Below are positions 20,910 to 33,299 of a DNA stretch of 64,000 nucleotides, piece after piece (the stretch's first letter is position 1; every line of letters begins with the position of its first letter). Made by a program: the position numbers and the translations under genes. The notes under the pieces are model-generated. The model made no database searches and was not told the DNA's origin. It saw only the letters and a list, made by a program, of their open reading frames with translations. The stretch covers positions 419,527 through 483,526 of the forward strand of contig JAOTON010000202.1 of the NCBI GenBank assembly GCA_034440635.1, written 5' to 3'. The DNA comes from Lepas anatifera (Eukaryota; Arthropoda; Thecostraca; Lepadidae).

Positions 20910-23857
20910 TTATAGAAACTTCTCTAGCCCAGAGTCCTTTAGGAATGTAAAGACTTTTTCGAGTAGCTCAGGATGGTCGTTCCCGAGCAGAGTTTTTAGG
21001 TCTACAGGGATGTTTTGGATTCGGCAGTAATCTAGCATGGGTTGCCGATGGGTATTGTGCTGGGGACAATCGATGAGAATGTGATAGGGATTCTCCATTG
21101 CGTCGCAGGTACCACAGGTACCCGCGTTCCAATAGGCATTTAGTTTTGTGTGTCCATTTCTGAGTCTGGTTAGAATAACCTCGCGCCGGCGACTCTTTTG
21201 GTTTGAACTGGGCCAGTAGCCGATGTTAGGCTTGATATAGAATAGGTGGGCGCTGTGGTTTGTAGTCCAGTCATTTTGAATTTGCTTCCGGATGGTGTCC
21301 TGGAGGAGAGCTTTGCTATCGTCTCCAGACCACGTTAAGGGTGCGATCTCTCTAAGTTCTAGGGACTTTTTTGCCTGCTCATCGGCCTTTTCATTTCCTT
21401 GAATTTTGCAGTGGCCCGGGATCCAAAGAAAAGAGACATCAGGGGCATCATCGATACCTTTCTGAATATCTACTATAACGTGATGGCTGGGGTTGACTAC
21501 GTTACTGATGGCCTGCAGGACAGATTTAGAGTCTGAACAGATGACGGCTGAGTTTATATTTTGGGTTCTGATTATGGCTAATGCATTTAGGGATGGCAAC
21601 AGCCTCGGCTGTGTAGATGGAGCAGTTGTCCGGAAGTCTTTTCTGAAGGCAAATATTTTGTCCCCAGATGCCAAGGCCTACTTTTTCGCCTATTTTGGAG
21701 CCGTCTGTAAATATAAAGGTCTTGTCCGCGTTACAAGATCGGAACTCTAGGAATTTTTGGGAGACTTCTTCGTCTGAGAAGTCCGTTTTACGGGAGGTGA
21801 AAAAAATTCCACTTTGGGCTCTTTTCGAGTCCAGAAGCGGGAGAGTGGGGGTTTGCCTATTGTCGCTGGCAGTGCAAGATTTAGGCTTTCCAGGGTTTTC
21901 GCTACTCTGTGCTTAAATGGGGGCCACTTCTGTAGAGTGGCTTTATTTGCTCGTCTGGGATGGGCAAAACATTGTTTTGCCGGGTGATTTTCGGTGGATT
22001 GAACCTTGATGTAGTAAGAAATAAGCTGGGCGTCGCGTCTTGTCTGTAGTGGGCACAGCCCGCTATCAGTTAGCAGGCTGGTGATGGGGGATTCTCCGAG
22101 CGCGCCTGTGGCTGCCCGGATACTGGCGTTTTGGACTCGCTCTAGCTTTAATTTATTGGTCTTGTTCGTCGAGTCAAAAACGAACGAATTATATTCGAGA
22201 ATGGACCGAATCAGGGACTTGTAGAGCATAAGCAGGGTCTTTCGATCCCCGCCATACTCTGTGCCGCCGAGCATGCGGAGAATGTTGACTCGCTTTTGAC
22301 AGCTAGAGACGACTTTGGTGATGTGCTCATTGAAACTCAATCGGGAATCTAGGGTGACGCCCAAGAATTTGAAGCTATTGGTGCATTCAATAGGTTTACC
22401 CGAGATTTGGAGCCGTGGAGGGTCGTGTCTGGAATGCGCTCTGGCAAAGACAACGACTGATGATTTTTCCGCCGATAGTGATAGACCCATTAAGCTACAC
22501 CAATTAACGATGTCGTTTAAGCTGTCCTGCAACTGCGTAGTTGCGTGTTGGAATTCTGGTTCGTTATACCGCCTGGTATCGATTGCAGTGGTTTTCCAAA
22601 TGGCGACATCGTCCGCAAAGAGGAGTAATTTATTCCAGGCGGTAGCTTTTTGGCGAAGAGATCATTGATCATTACTAAAAAGAGGGTGGGGGACAGAACG
22701 CTACCCTGGGGTGTGCTTTGGTCCTGGGTTGCCAGGTAGGAGAATGTGGTGCCACAACGGACTTTAAATTTTCGGTCCTTGAGAAAGTTTTCAATGAATT
22801 TTGCAAGGTGGCCACGAATTCCTAGTTTGCTTAATTTAAACAACAGGGCGTCTTTTTGTACGCGATCGAACGCCGATTTAATGTCTAAGAATGCAGCTAT
22901 TGTTACTTGCTTTTTGTAAAAGCCATTTTGGATGTCACTGACTAGTTTCACCAAATTGTCAGTGGTGGCTCGCCCGTGCGCCGGAAGCCTGATTGCATAG
23001 CATCAAGCTTCTTTTCGAGGATCTCGTGAAGTCTAACGTTTACCATGCGCTCGACAAGCTTGCTAGCACAGCTAGTAAGCGAAATTGGGCGATAACCTTT
23101 TGGGTCTGTTTTTTCTTTGCCAGGTTTTGGAAGGGGAATGATAATACTCTCTCGCCACGATGTGGGGAAAGAGTCGCTAAGAAACGTGTTGTTAATGGCC
23201 GAAAGCAGGTACTTAAGTGCTGTTTGGCTGAGGTGCCTAAAGAAAGAGTAGTGAATTTCGTCAGGGCCCACTGCAGTGTTTCCACACTTGCTAATGGCGT
23301 AATTTAGCTCGGTCATTGTAAATGGTGCATTATAATACTCTTGATTACCATAATTGATGAATGTGTGCTTTTTGCACCATTCTGCCTGGTCTTTGGAGCG
23401 CTGGCTGTATGAGTTATTAGCTGCGACACTGGCGTAATGATCAGCAAATTTATCCATGACTTCCTTAGGTTCGGTGATGGGTTGGCCAGCTATTTTTAGT
23501 TGAGGGAAAGGTCCACGGGGTGGTCGCTTCGCAGAGAAAGCTCTAATGGTTTTCCAGACTTGGGTGGTGGGAGTGAAGCGGTTGAATTTGGAGGCAAAAG
23601 AGTTGAAACTGTCCTTTTGAACCCGCTTGCACGTGTTTCGAAAGTGTTCTTTTGCTGCCCGAAGTGCGGATCGAGTAGGGCTGTGTGCCCTCCTCTCATA
23701 TGCCTTGCGGGCTCTAATCATTTGAGCTTTGGCGTGTGCCGTCTCTGCGTTCCACCATGGGGCTCCGTTTTTCTTTTGGGGTCCTCTGGTTTTTGGTATT
23801 GCTACTTGTGCTGCTGAGCTTATGGCTCTTAGTATTAATTCAATATCTGCCGAGTGT
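20910..23857 (-). pseudogene. Alpha copy E ORF2 fragment: reverse transcriptase, RNase H and finger
   Basis: Starts within ORF2 after the endonuclease. It contains GPDEIHYSFF, YRPISLTS, FLDIKSAFDR (first catalytic Asp), TPQGSV, the FADD region, and RNase H with PGHCKIQGNEKAD and the CGTC finger. Frames break near 22960 (inserted bases after GFRR), 22625 (one base lost at the FADD region), 21750 and 21590. RNase H from 21500 to the stop at 20910 is open and well preserved. Confidence 0.87.
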
Positions 23858-23869
23858 ACATCCGCCCCT
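23858..23869. repeat. Target-site duplication of copy E, right
   Basis: ACATCCGCCCCT, the partner of 20092-20103. Confidence 0.9.
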
Positions 23870-24707
23870 AATGGAGCCCCTTTTCTTGGCGCCCATCAGG
23901 CCGTCCGTCCCCCTCCCCCACCACGTGGCGCAATCACTTTTTGGCGTAGGTGGACGCCCGCTGCGGGCTGGGAGGATCTCCCGACCCGCACTAGTTCTCC
24001 GCCAGGTCTTCCGACCGAAAATCCTCCCGCCCCTCAGGCACCTAAAATCACCAGGAAGACCTGGACACCAGCAGCAGGGTGGCAAAGCCACTCTGCACGA
24101 GTGACTGAAAAGTCAGATTTCCCCTCGCTACCTGCCCCCAAGCACTCTAAATTCACCGGTGCTCCCCTTCCCAGGCGCCGCCAAAGGCAGGCTCCGAGAA
24201 GGCCTTTAACGAGTGGCAGCCTACCCCCTCAGGGTAAAACGGCTGCCACTCAAACCAAAATCCAAAAAAGTAAACATTTCAACCCAAACTGAAACTGCTC
24301 CTCTCTCCTTGGAAAGAAGCGATGCTTCTTTCCAAACAGCACCAACCACCCGCACTTGCGGATCCCAAACCGACCTCATAGGTCATTTTATGCAGTTTCA
24401 GTTTTCAAGTGAACTTGAAACGTCAGACGACAAAAGTCAGTCTGACAACGAGCTGTCCGGGACAGAGACCGTCTCTGACACCAGCAGTGCTTCAGAGACG
24501 AGCTCTGCAAAAACTGTTATAAACACTTCCAGAGCTCCCCTCCTGGAAACCCCCAGCCCCGGCTCCTCCAGCCCCGGCAGCTCACCCGTAGCAAGGAAAA
24601 TTAGCTTTTCCAGACACTCCACCCCAGTTTCTCCTGCTAGCGATAGCAGCAGCAGCAGGTGCTCGTATAACCTTCGTAAGCGTAGATCCCCTAAGCACAC
24701 ACGTTAA
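23870..24707 (+). pseudogene. Alpha copy D gag, C-terminal part
   Basis: Pro/Trp-containing middle (ITFWRRWTPAAGW, repeated as KTWTPAAGW) followed by a Ser/Thr-rich acidic stretch (TETVSDTSSASETSS) and a basic end (SYNLRKRRSPKHTR). At least one frameshift lies near 24190-24270. It ends 8 bp before the ORF2 start. Confidence 0.78.
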
Positions 24708-24715
24708 AAACCACC

Positions 24716-27515
24716 ATGGGTTCAATTCTGCAATGGAATACAAATGGCCCTATCGGGAAATTCCCGCTTTTTTCATCAATATTTGCTGAGAAAAAACCGG
24801 CACTAGCAGCATTACAAGAGACCCACTTTACTGATAAAGATAACGATAAATACAAAATCTCGGGTTACTCTTGGTATCGCCATAACGTAAACGCTGCTGT
24901 CCGTAAGGGAGGCACAGCCATCCTAATAGAAAATAGCATCCCACACAGTCACGTGCCTTTGGTAACATCACTGGACTGTGTAGCTATTAGTTTGAAAATA
25001 CAACACGTCCAATTGACGGTTGTCTCAATATACATATCCCCTCGCGACCCTGATCCAACGGATCGGGAACTCGCACAACTATTTAATCAAATTAACGGGC
25101 CTTTGTTATTACTTGGAGATTTGAATGGTCACCACCAATCCTGGGGCAGCGCCATGCCAAACCGTAGAGGTGAAATTATATATGACGCAATAGGTTTTCA
25201 AAATCTAGTTATCCTAAATAACGGCGCACCAACCCGCCAAGCAACGCAAAGCGGATATTCAGACTCAGCCATTGATATTTCGTGCTGCACGCCTAGAATT
25301 GCGTCACTGTTTACCTGGGATGTCGAAGACAACCCAGGCATGAGCGATCACCTCCCAATCAAAATCAATGTCCCCAAGGAGCACTCGACCGCGTTGATCT
25401 GTTTTCCCCTTCCTGGAGTCTAAAACGAGCGGACTGGACAAAATTTGAGGCAGAGGTCGACCTCACACTGGTCACCGAAGGTGACCCACACTCGGCAGAC
25501 ATTGAATTAATACTAAGAGCCATAAGCTCAGCAGCACAAGTAGCCAAACCAAAAACCAGAGGACCCCGAAAGAAAAACGGAGCCCCATGGTGGAACGCAG
25601 AGACGGCACACGCCAAAGCTCAAATGATTAGAGCCCGCAAGGCATATGAGAGGAGGGCACACAGCCCTACTCGATCCGCACTTCGGGCAGCAAAAGAACA
25701 CTTTCGAAACACGTGCAAGCGGGTTCAAAAGGACAGTTTCAACTCTTTTGCCTCCAAATTCAACCGCTTCACTCCCACCACCCAAGTTTGGAAAACCATT
25801 AGAGCTTTCTCTGCGAGGCGACCACCCCGTGGACCTTTCCCTCAACTAGAAATAGCTGGCCAACCAATCACCGAACCTAAGGAAGTCATGGATAAATTTG
25901 CTGATCATTACGCCAGTGTCGCAGCTAATAACTCATACAGCCAGCGCTCCAAAGACCAGGCAGAATGGTGCAAAAAGCACACATTCATCAATTATGGTAA
26001 TCAAGAGTATTATAATGTACCATTTACAATGACCGAGCTAAATTACGCCATTAGCAAGTGTGGAAACACTGCAGTGGGCCCTGACCAAATTCACTACTCT
26101 TTCTTCAGGCACCTCAGCCAAACAGCACTAAAGTACCTGCTTTCGGCCATTAACAACATGTTTCTTAGCGACTCTTTCCCCACATCGTGGCGAGAGAGTA
26201 TTATCATCCCCCTTCCAAAACCTGGCAAAGAAAAAACAGACCCAAAAGGTTATCGCCCAATTTCGCTTACTAGCTGTGCTAGCAAGCTTGTCGAGCGCAT
26301 GGTAAACGTTAGACTTCACGAGATCCTCGAAAAAGAAGCTTGATGCTATGCAATCAGGCTTCCGGCGCGGGCGAGCCACCACTGACAATTTGGTGAAACT
26401 AGTCAGTGACATCCAAAATGGCTTTTACAAAAAGCAAGTAACAATAGCTGCATTCTTAGACATTAAATCGGCGTTCGATCGCGTACAAAAAGACGCCCTT
26501 TTGTTTAAATTAAGCAAGCTAGGAATTCGTGGCCACCTTGCAAAATTCATTGAAAACTTTCTCAAGGACCGAAAATTTAAAGTCCGTTGTGGCACCACAT
26601 TCTCCTACCTGGCAACCCAGGACCAAGGCACACCCCAGGGTAGCGTTCTGTGCCCCACCCTCTTTTTAGTGATGATCAATGATCTCTTCGCCAAAAAGCT
26701 ACCGCCTGGAATAAATTACTCCCTCTTTGCGGACGATGTCGCCATTTGGAAAACCACTGCAATCGATACCAGGCGGTATAACGAACCAGAATTCCAACAC
26801 GCAACTACGCAGTTGCAGGATAGCCTAAACGACATCAATAATTGGTGTAGTTTAATGGGTCTATCTCTCTCGGCGGAAAAATCATCAGTCGTTGTCTTTG
26901 CCAGAGCGCATTCCAGACACGACCCTCCACGGCTCCAAATCTCGGGTAAACCTATTGAATGCACCAATAGCTTCAAATTCTTGGGCGTCACCCTAGATTC
27001 CCGATTGAGTTTCAATGAGCACATCACCAAAGTCGTCTCTAGCTGTCAAAAGCGAGTCAACATTCTCCGCATGCTCGGCGGCACAGAGTATGGCGGGGAT
27101 CGAAAGACCCTGCTTATGCTCTACAAGTCCCTGATTCGGTCCATTCTCGAATATAATTCGTTCGTTTTTGACTCGACGAACAAGACCAATAAATTAAAGC
27201 TAGAGCAAGTCCAAAACGCCAGTATCCGGGAAGCCACAGGCGCGCTCGGAGAATCCCCCATCACCAGCCTGCTAACTGATAGCGGGCTGTGCCCACTACA
27301 GACAAGACGCGACGCCCAGCTTATTTCTTACTACATCAAGGTTCAATCCACCGAAAATCACCCGGCAAAACAATGTTTTGCCCATCCCAGACGAGCAAAT
27401 AAAGCCACTCTACAGAAGTGGCCCCCATTTAAGCACAGAGTAGCGAAAACCCTGGAAAGCCTAAATCTTGCACTGCCAGCGACAATGGGCAAACCCCCAC
27501 TCTCCCGCTTTTGGA
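24716..27515 (+). pseudogene. Alpha copy D ORF2: endonuclease and reverse transcriptase, 3' part deleted
   Basis: The endonuclease is complete from MGSILQWNTNG to SDHLPIKINV. One C is lost in a C-run near 25375 (frameshift), and one A is gained in an A-run near 26333 (second frameshift). Reverse transcriptase motifs FLDIKSAFDR, TPQGSV and LFADDVAIW are all present, followed by palm, thumb and connection up to LPATMGKPPLSRF. RNase H and the 3' UTR are missing because the copy ends at a junction with a truncated MITE. Only homopolymer slips and the 3' deletion spoil it, so it is the youngest-looking reverse transcriptase here. Confidence 0.88.
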
Positions 27516-28306
27516 ATAGCAGTAAAACGGCGGTGCGTAGCGCCGCCATACTTGGCATACCTTTTCCCTCATCCTTTTTACAACTTATGTGAAAATTTCA
27601 AGGTTAGGTCATCTCAGGTCAGGTCACCAGTAGAGGTCAAGTGACCTGACCTCAAAAAAAAGTTTAAGATAGCATAAGTCGGAGCAGGGTGAACTTATCC
27701 GATTGAAACTCATCACAAAATGAGCCCACCGAGTTCTCTAAAATATGTTCCGGTATTTTTGATAGCAATGACCTAAGGTCAGGTACGAGGCATGACTTCT
27801 CCATTGGAAATACATGGGAAAAAATGTTTTTTACTGTATAACTCAGTAACGGATAGTGATAGAGCGTTTATTTTAGCTGCATTAGACTCGCCTTGGCTTT
27901 GCAGTTCTAATGATATGTATTTTATATAATTTGACCTCGAACTGACCTCAGGTCAGGTCAAATCCTTGATTTGACCTAGCTAGGTCAAATTATATATCAT
28001 TCGATTCGGCTTGCTGTGAGGATTCATATAGTTTAAGTCGTTTTGCTCTATCTTTACTTGTTCAGATGTAATGGCCGAAAAAACTTAATTTACATGTTAT
28101 CCCTATTACGGCATGTTTTAACCTCTCGTGACCTTAAATGTGACCTGACAAAAATGGTTCAAATATTTTCGATGAAGAAGTGGATGGGCTACCCAACACC
28201 GTTTACCGTTTTTCGTTACCTACCGTGGTTCTCGAGATCTTAGGGGGGGCGGGTACCCGCCCCCTCGTCAAAGCGAAGGTGGCTCAGACCCCCGTCAAAG
28301 CGCGTG
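27516..28306 (+). mobile_element. TTAA-flanked MITE, family 2, copy 2c, left end deleted
   Basis: Joins copy D at GGAATAGCAG, so the left terminal repeat and first palindrome are gone. The GC hairpin is decayed (27534-27556, GCGGTGC against GCGCCGC). The GGTCA array includes a 20-bp palindrome with core TGACCTAGCTAGGTCA near 27975. The right end is complete: GAGATCTTAGGGGGG, the GGGTACCC-centred palindrome, the duplicated terminal core (here TCAAAGCG) and TTAA at 28307-28310. Confidence 0.83.
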
Positions 28307-28322
28307 TTAATGCTCCTTATAT

Positions 28323-28709
28323 CAGTGGCGGATCTAGCCGGTCGGTTTGGGAGGGGCAAACCAAAGTCAATAGTCGAAAAAACGTCACGCCGTGAAAGCT
28401 GCGCTACAATATCACTTGCCGGTAGAATTCTAGAACTTTGGGTATTTGAGGCGATGAAAAACGTCACGGGTTGAAAAATATGGGCTAGATATACCTTTTT
28501 CGAGTCCGAGGCCCAATATTTACACTGAACCTAACTGGTTCTGTTTGAAGTTTAGAGTTAAAGCACCAGAATCTTGCTTATAATCTAAAAAGGAGTCGGT
28601 GGAAAAAAGGAGGTCGATCACTTTGGGGAGGGGCAAAAACATACTTTGCCCTAGCTTTTCCGTTTGGGGGGCAAATGCCTTTTTGCCCTCCCCCTTGGAT
28701 CCGCCACTG
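28323..28709. mobile_element. hAT-like MITE, copy 1 (387 bp)
   Basis: Terminal repeats CAGTGGCGGATC and GATCCGCCACTG, flanked by a perfect 8-bp duplication CCTTATAT (28315-28322, 28710-28717). Eight-base duplications and CAG...CTG ends are hallmarks of hAT transposons. No coding frame. About 85-90% alike to the copy at 34344-34740 by eye. Confidence 0.85.
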
Positions 28710-28717
28710 CCTTATAT

Positions 28718-29157
28718 GCGTATGACGTAACCATGGAAGCCAAAAACAGATCCCTCAGCTTTTACCTTGGAAGAGTAATCTGTTCCAAACACTGACTAAT
28801 TCTATAACATGACATGACAGGCTAGATAAGAGGCTCATTCACTTTGTCAAATTGGTGCATCGTGGTATTGAATATGTCTTACCCTTTGTAAACATGTTGT
28901 CTTTTTATAAGTATTTTGAAATGCCACGTGCTGGCATGAAGTTCCGAATTTTCTCATATTTCTCCCATGAAATTAATGTTGGGCTACGCTGAGGCCCTTG
29001 AGTCCATTCCCTGTCGCGTATGTCCAATTGTACCAAACACTTGTCCATACCATATGTCGCATATGTCCATATACCATTATGTTGCTGGAAAGTATCCTCA
29101 CCTCAGCAACTGAATCATCAGTTCATGCTGTTCTGATGGCATGTTTGTCTGGCTAGA
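28718..29157. other. No recognisable feature
   Basis: Ordinary mixed-composition sequence between the hAT-like MITE and the transposase relic. No long frame, RNA gene or repeat seen. Confidence 0.4.
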
Positions 29158-29596
29158 TTACCGGACAGGAGCGGCAGCCCGTCTTTCTAGCTGCTCAGCT
29201 GCTGAGCGAGTGGGTCGGGAAGGCCTTGAAGCCCGTCTTCGGCGTCGAGTGCGCGGAGGAGGCGGATTTCACCCTGCTGGCGGACCAGGTTTTTGATACC
29301 TGCAACTCTCGGGTACCGGCGGACGTCACGCCCTACCGCTGTGGTCTCTGCATGCCACAGACAGTGGACCAGCAATATGCCTCCCTCCTGCGCTTCGGTC
29401 AGATGATGAGAGTCCCTGGTCCTCAGACGCAAGATCATGTTGCCTTTCCAGCATGGCTTTATCATAACTCGCACATCCCTTCGTGGCCCACACAGTGCTC
29501 TCTCCCCTCCTGAGTTTGGACTGCGCTTCATCCTGACCTCAATACCTACCCAGGACTTCGTAGAGAACTTCTTCTCCCTGATGACAGCTTAAAAAC
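29158..29596 (+). pseudogene. P-element/THAP9-like transposase fragment
   Basis: Frame 1 reads ...AAQLLSEWVGKALKP...CAEEADFTLLADQVFDTCNSR, matching the pattern 'insertion/C-terminal region with D and NSR' of P/THAP9 transposases. A shifted frame continues with KIMLPFQHGFIITRTSLRG and ends GLRFILTS..TQDFVENFFSLM, which recalls the 'LTxRLNQDxLENFFG' block of that family. At least one frameshift and no N-terminal THAP finger in view. The identification rests on motif memory, not on a search. Cut-and-paste transposase remnant, inactive. Confidence 0.55.
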
Positions 29597-30439
29597 GCAG
29601 TGATCATGTTTGGTGTTAAAAATCACTTGAGTGCATATCATGAAGTTTAATAGCATAATCGTTATGACTGATAATAATTATTTCTCTTGGGTGTCTGTGG
29701 TTTGTCCGTGTGTAAGAAGCCGTGTCATGCCTTTTTAATTTTGGAATTCGGGTCTAAAAGGATACTGATTGATGAGGGCGGCTACCATAATTTTCAAAGA
29801 TATAAGTGCTCGTTGCTTTAACGCGCGCTCCGCTGGGTCCCTGTCACGATGACTTTGAATCGCATGACTTCAGCTCTGCAATGGTGTGGCCCGATCAAAG
29901 AACTTGGCCACCCGTGTGAAATTAATTAAGAATAATATAATGTAAGCCACATTGTTTTGCATCCCTTTGTTTTTGCGTTATCCCCGGAAAGTCATGGACC
30001 GGGGGCAAATCCCCATAGCATTGTGCGTGCCTAAGATACGGAAGATCAACATAGCGATACCCTCTCACCTGTGGCTAAGACTAGAGCAAGTGTTTGAGGT
30101 GAAAGAGCAGGAAGTGACTGAAGTGAAAGAGTAGGTAGTGACTTAAGTTGTAAGGAGCTATGCTTTGCCCGGAAACGTACAGTGAAATGGTGTGCGTATC
30201 TGATGCTTAAAGTTGTATTCATTTGAAAGTGCTTTGAGACACAACCTCAATGGTTTTGGTGTGTTTTATTCAGTTGTGTAAGGTCAACTGGAAACAATTG
30301 GAAACGAAACGCCCTTTGAGATTCGGCATGTTCCTTGTTCCTCCAAGTGCTGGTCCTTGAACCTCATTTGGCTACCCACGAGCGTGGGTGAGATGGCGAG
30401 ATTCTTGACCTCTGAGAGACTAGAAGCACACCCCATTAC
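29597..30439. other. No recognisable feature
   Basis: No gene, repeat or terminal inverted repeat seen. Short frames only. Confidence 0.35.
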
Positions 30440-31623
30440 CAACAATGTGCTGACTAAACATCTGCATGGTTTATGCGCAAGAGGTTCTGCCTAACAAACA
30501 TGCTTGAGTCACTGAAAAACTGCACAAAAACCATAGATCAAAACCACAGCTTGGACATTATATTCCTGGATTACCAAAAGGCGTTCGATACAGTGCCACA
30601 CCAGAGACTTTTAAGGAAGTTTAGTGGGTATAGAGTGAAGGGGAAAATTATCCGCTGAATACAGGAATTCCTGACTGGCAGAGAGCAAGCAAATCGCTGT
30701 ATGCAGTGGAAGGTCTAGCTGGAAAACTGTCAGCAGTGGAGTCTCACAAGGCTCGGGTCTTGGACCTTTCCTATTCATTGTATGTCAAAAAGGTCCCAAC
30801 CCTGGTCAAAAGCAGAATTAAGCTTTTTGCAGATAACACCAAATTATTTAGACAAATCCATAATCCATTCGACTGCAAGAGTCTTCAAGCTGACCTGAAT
30901 AGCCTCCACAAATGATCTAAAGACTGGTTGCTGAGATTAAATGTTAAAAGCTGCAAAGTCATGCACTGTGAACCAAGCGACCCCAAAAATCACTGCAACG
31001 AATGGTATACCTTTGGACACAACATGCTGTGAAAAGGACAGGTGTAATGATAACAAGAAATATGAAGCCCACTGAGCATTGCCAATTTGAAGCGAGAGAA
31101 GCTGCAAGTGGTCTACGAATCTCAAAAAATGTGTTTTCATGGTTTTTCTATCGACAACTTTAATGGCATTTTCAACACCTATGTCAGGCCAAACCTGGTC
31201 TACTGCATACAAGCAGTGACCCCCAAGCCATCCAGGATCTGAAACAGCTGGAATCTGTTCAAAGAAGAGGAACAAAACTGGTAGCTGAATTGAAACACCT
31301 CCCTTATGAAGAACGGTTGATGAAACTGAAAACCACATCAATCAAAGACTGGTTCATTAGGGGAGACCTGATTTGGACGTACAAGATCGTTACTGGGAAA
31401 ATTAGATGTGAAAAATGAACACTTCTTTGAAATAAGAATACTCCAACTCGAGGATACCAATTGAAAATAGTTCAGAAACGTTCAGTTCACCACACAAGGT
31501 CTGGATTCTTCCCGAGCAGGACCCTCAACATGTGGAACGCTCTACTTCATCATGTAATCTTAGCAGCAACGACAAACGCATTCAAATCAAGGTTTGACAA
31601 GTTCCTGGAAAGTTTTAATTAAT
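30440..31623 (+). pseudogene. CR1/jockey-like reverse transcriptase relic
   Basis: Reads LTNMLESLKN..., then IIFLDYQKAFDTVPHQRLL, the classic reverse transcriptase motif A with its catalytic Asp. Degenerate motifs follow (GSWTFPI for GSVLGPLLF, ELSFLQITPNYL in the FADDT region), then the C-terminal block ESVQRRGTKL...LPYEERLMKL...TNAFKSRFDKFLE typical of CR1-like elements. Many stops and frameshifts; no RNase H. An old fossil, unrelated to families alpha and beta. Confidence 0.72.
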
Positions 31624-31784
31624 TTTCGCAACGGTACCATCAGCTAAACATAGTTCACTGCATCTATATCTATGCTACGCACACATTGATGCTACGAAAC
31701 TGATCGCTGCGACACTGAAGCAGACAAAGGTTTGCAGGAAATGGTGCGCAATTCACTTCCGTTGACCTCGTGTTGAAATGCGCA

Positions 31785-32024
31785 TGATGACTGAAAACCT
31801 TCGTCTACATGTTAGCCCTATGGTGGTATACCTGAACCTCTAGTGACCTTAAATATGATCTGACATAAGATGGTTCAAATATTTTTTTATAGATATTTGG
31901 ATGAACTATCCAACATCATTTACTGTTTTTCGATGTATAGCGTGGTTCTTGAGATCTTTGGGGGTGGGGAATACCCGCCCCCCGTCAATGAGAAGGTGGC
32001 TCAGACCCTTGCCAGTGCGCGGGT
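31785..32024 (+). mobile_element. Decayed right end of a TTAA family 2-like MITE
   Basis: Aligns with the last ~240 bp of copy 2a: GTGACCTTAAATATGATCTGAC, GGTTCTTGAGATCTTTGGGGG, a broken GGGTGGGG/CCCGCCCC palindrome, GTCAATGAGAAGGTGGCTCAGACCC and GCGCGGGTTGA, where TTAA has mutated. No left end was found. Confidence 0.65.
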
Positions 32025-32029
32025 TGAGT

Positions 32030-33299
32030 GCTCCCTGAGAGTTTAGAAACTAGGAGGATAAGAAAACGCTCGTTTGCGATTTGAAGGAGTCATGGTGATC
32101 TACATTATAGCCAATTTTTATGATCCCAGTTTAACATCTTCAAGGTCAAATAAGATGGTAAATGTCAAATCTCGACCGTGTTGGGACCTATTGGAAAATG
32201 TTGTGACTATGCGGGAAGAGCCGGAAATTTTCTGAAAGTAGACTGAGGTCGTAGAGAGAAAGTTCCAGACGAAGCTGCACCCATGGGTGCTGGCTAAGAT
32301 GCCGAACGGACGGAAAGTTACACATTGCAAATGTGGGTACTAACTTAGATTTTGCAGAAAACCTATTTGATATTTGTTTTGAAGCACATAGGCCATCCAA
32401 GCAAAAAATCTGAATGATTTCTGAACCATTGCTACCGTTAGAAACTTGGAATTGCTCTACTTCTCTGCATATGTTATATTCAAGCATCCCCACGAGAAGT
32501 GATTAAAGTTCGAGGCTCAGGATTTCGCATCAGCGCAGACAGCTCCACCGTGGGACCCAAACTCTCCTGTCCTCAGTTCCTGACGCGTGTTGACTTAGGG
32601 ATACATGAAAATAGGTGTGCACGCAAGGAAGCGAGGATGATGCAAGATCGGAAGTCTGCCATATTTCAGAAATGGGTCGCATTTCTGCTTGGATGGTCGA
32701 CAGTGCAATCGCCAGCCTGCAAAAGTGTTGCCTCTCCTTGGTGAAACATCACCCCAGGGCTAATCTAGAGCATATGTTCAGGATTACGTGGGTTTATAAG
32801 GTGAGTGTGGGCTAGTTCATGATGATTGATGGATTTATCCCGCCATGCCCTTTAAATTTCGTGTGACATGTACAAGACTCATGCCAGTGTGATAATTTCT
32901 TTGCATTTTATGGCGGAAAATCTAAGGATACTTATTATGGGTCACCTTTACACCCAGGAACAACTTCACCATTGCTCAGAAAGTTGACTTGAGGCCGGAT
33001 GTCCTCAATCAGTCTTGTCCGAGTAATCTGAAACCCTAAAAGATTATGGAAAAAAACTGTGTAAGAGCTTAAAACAGCTGCAGCCCTAAAACTACCATTA
33101 GGCAAAGTAAACTCTCATATCTATAACAGTTGAAAACAGGTCATAGATAACAGTGGATAGTAGTAGGTATTGTTACCTGTGAAAAAGGGTTGCATGTATG
33201 CCACCTAAAACCGGGAGACCTTTATACTTAAAAAAGGGAAATAGAAAATAAAATTTCAAAGAAAATAGGGCATTACAAAGGGAAAAAGCGGCGTTCTGC
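32030..33299. other. No recognisable feature
   Basis: Unique-looking sequence with only short frames. No RNA gene or mobile-element end identified. Confidence 0.35.

Larger units (their letters stand above)
20104..23857 (-). mobile_element. Alpha copy E, 5'-truncated, nested in copy D
   Basis: On the minus strand it begins in the linker after the endonuclease and runs through reverse transcriptase, RNase H and 3' UTR to the complete 3' terminus. The terminus reads AATAAAAAGCCAT followed by (AAGT)n. This defines the family's true 3' end and its tetranucleotide tail, comparable to the short tandem tails of I-type elements. Flanked by 12-bp duplications. Confidence 0.93.
18357..27515 (+). mobile_element. 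Alpha copy D, split by nested copy E (own sequence 18357-20103 and 23858-27515)
   Basis: Plus strand. It lacks the first ~165 bp of 5' UTR. Gag is intact through the knuckles until copy E enters at 20103, resumes at 23858, and ORF2 follows. The 3' end is lost within the segment before RNase H, at a junction with a truncated family 2 MITE. It is the best source of uninterrupted gag N-terminus and reverse transcriptase in the window. Confidence 0.87.
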
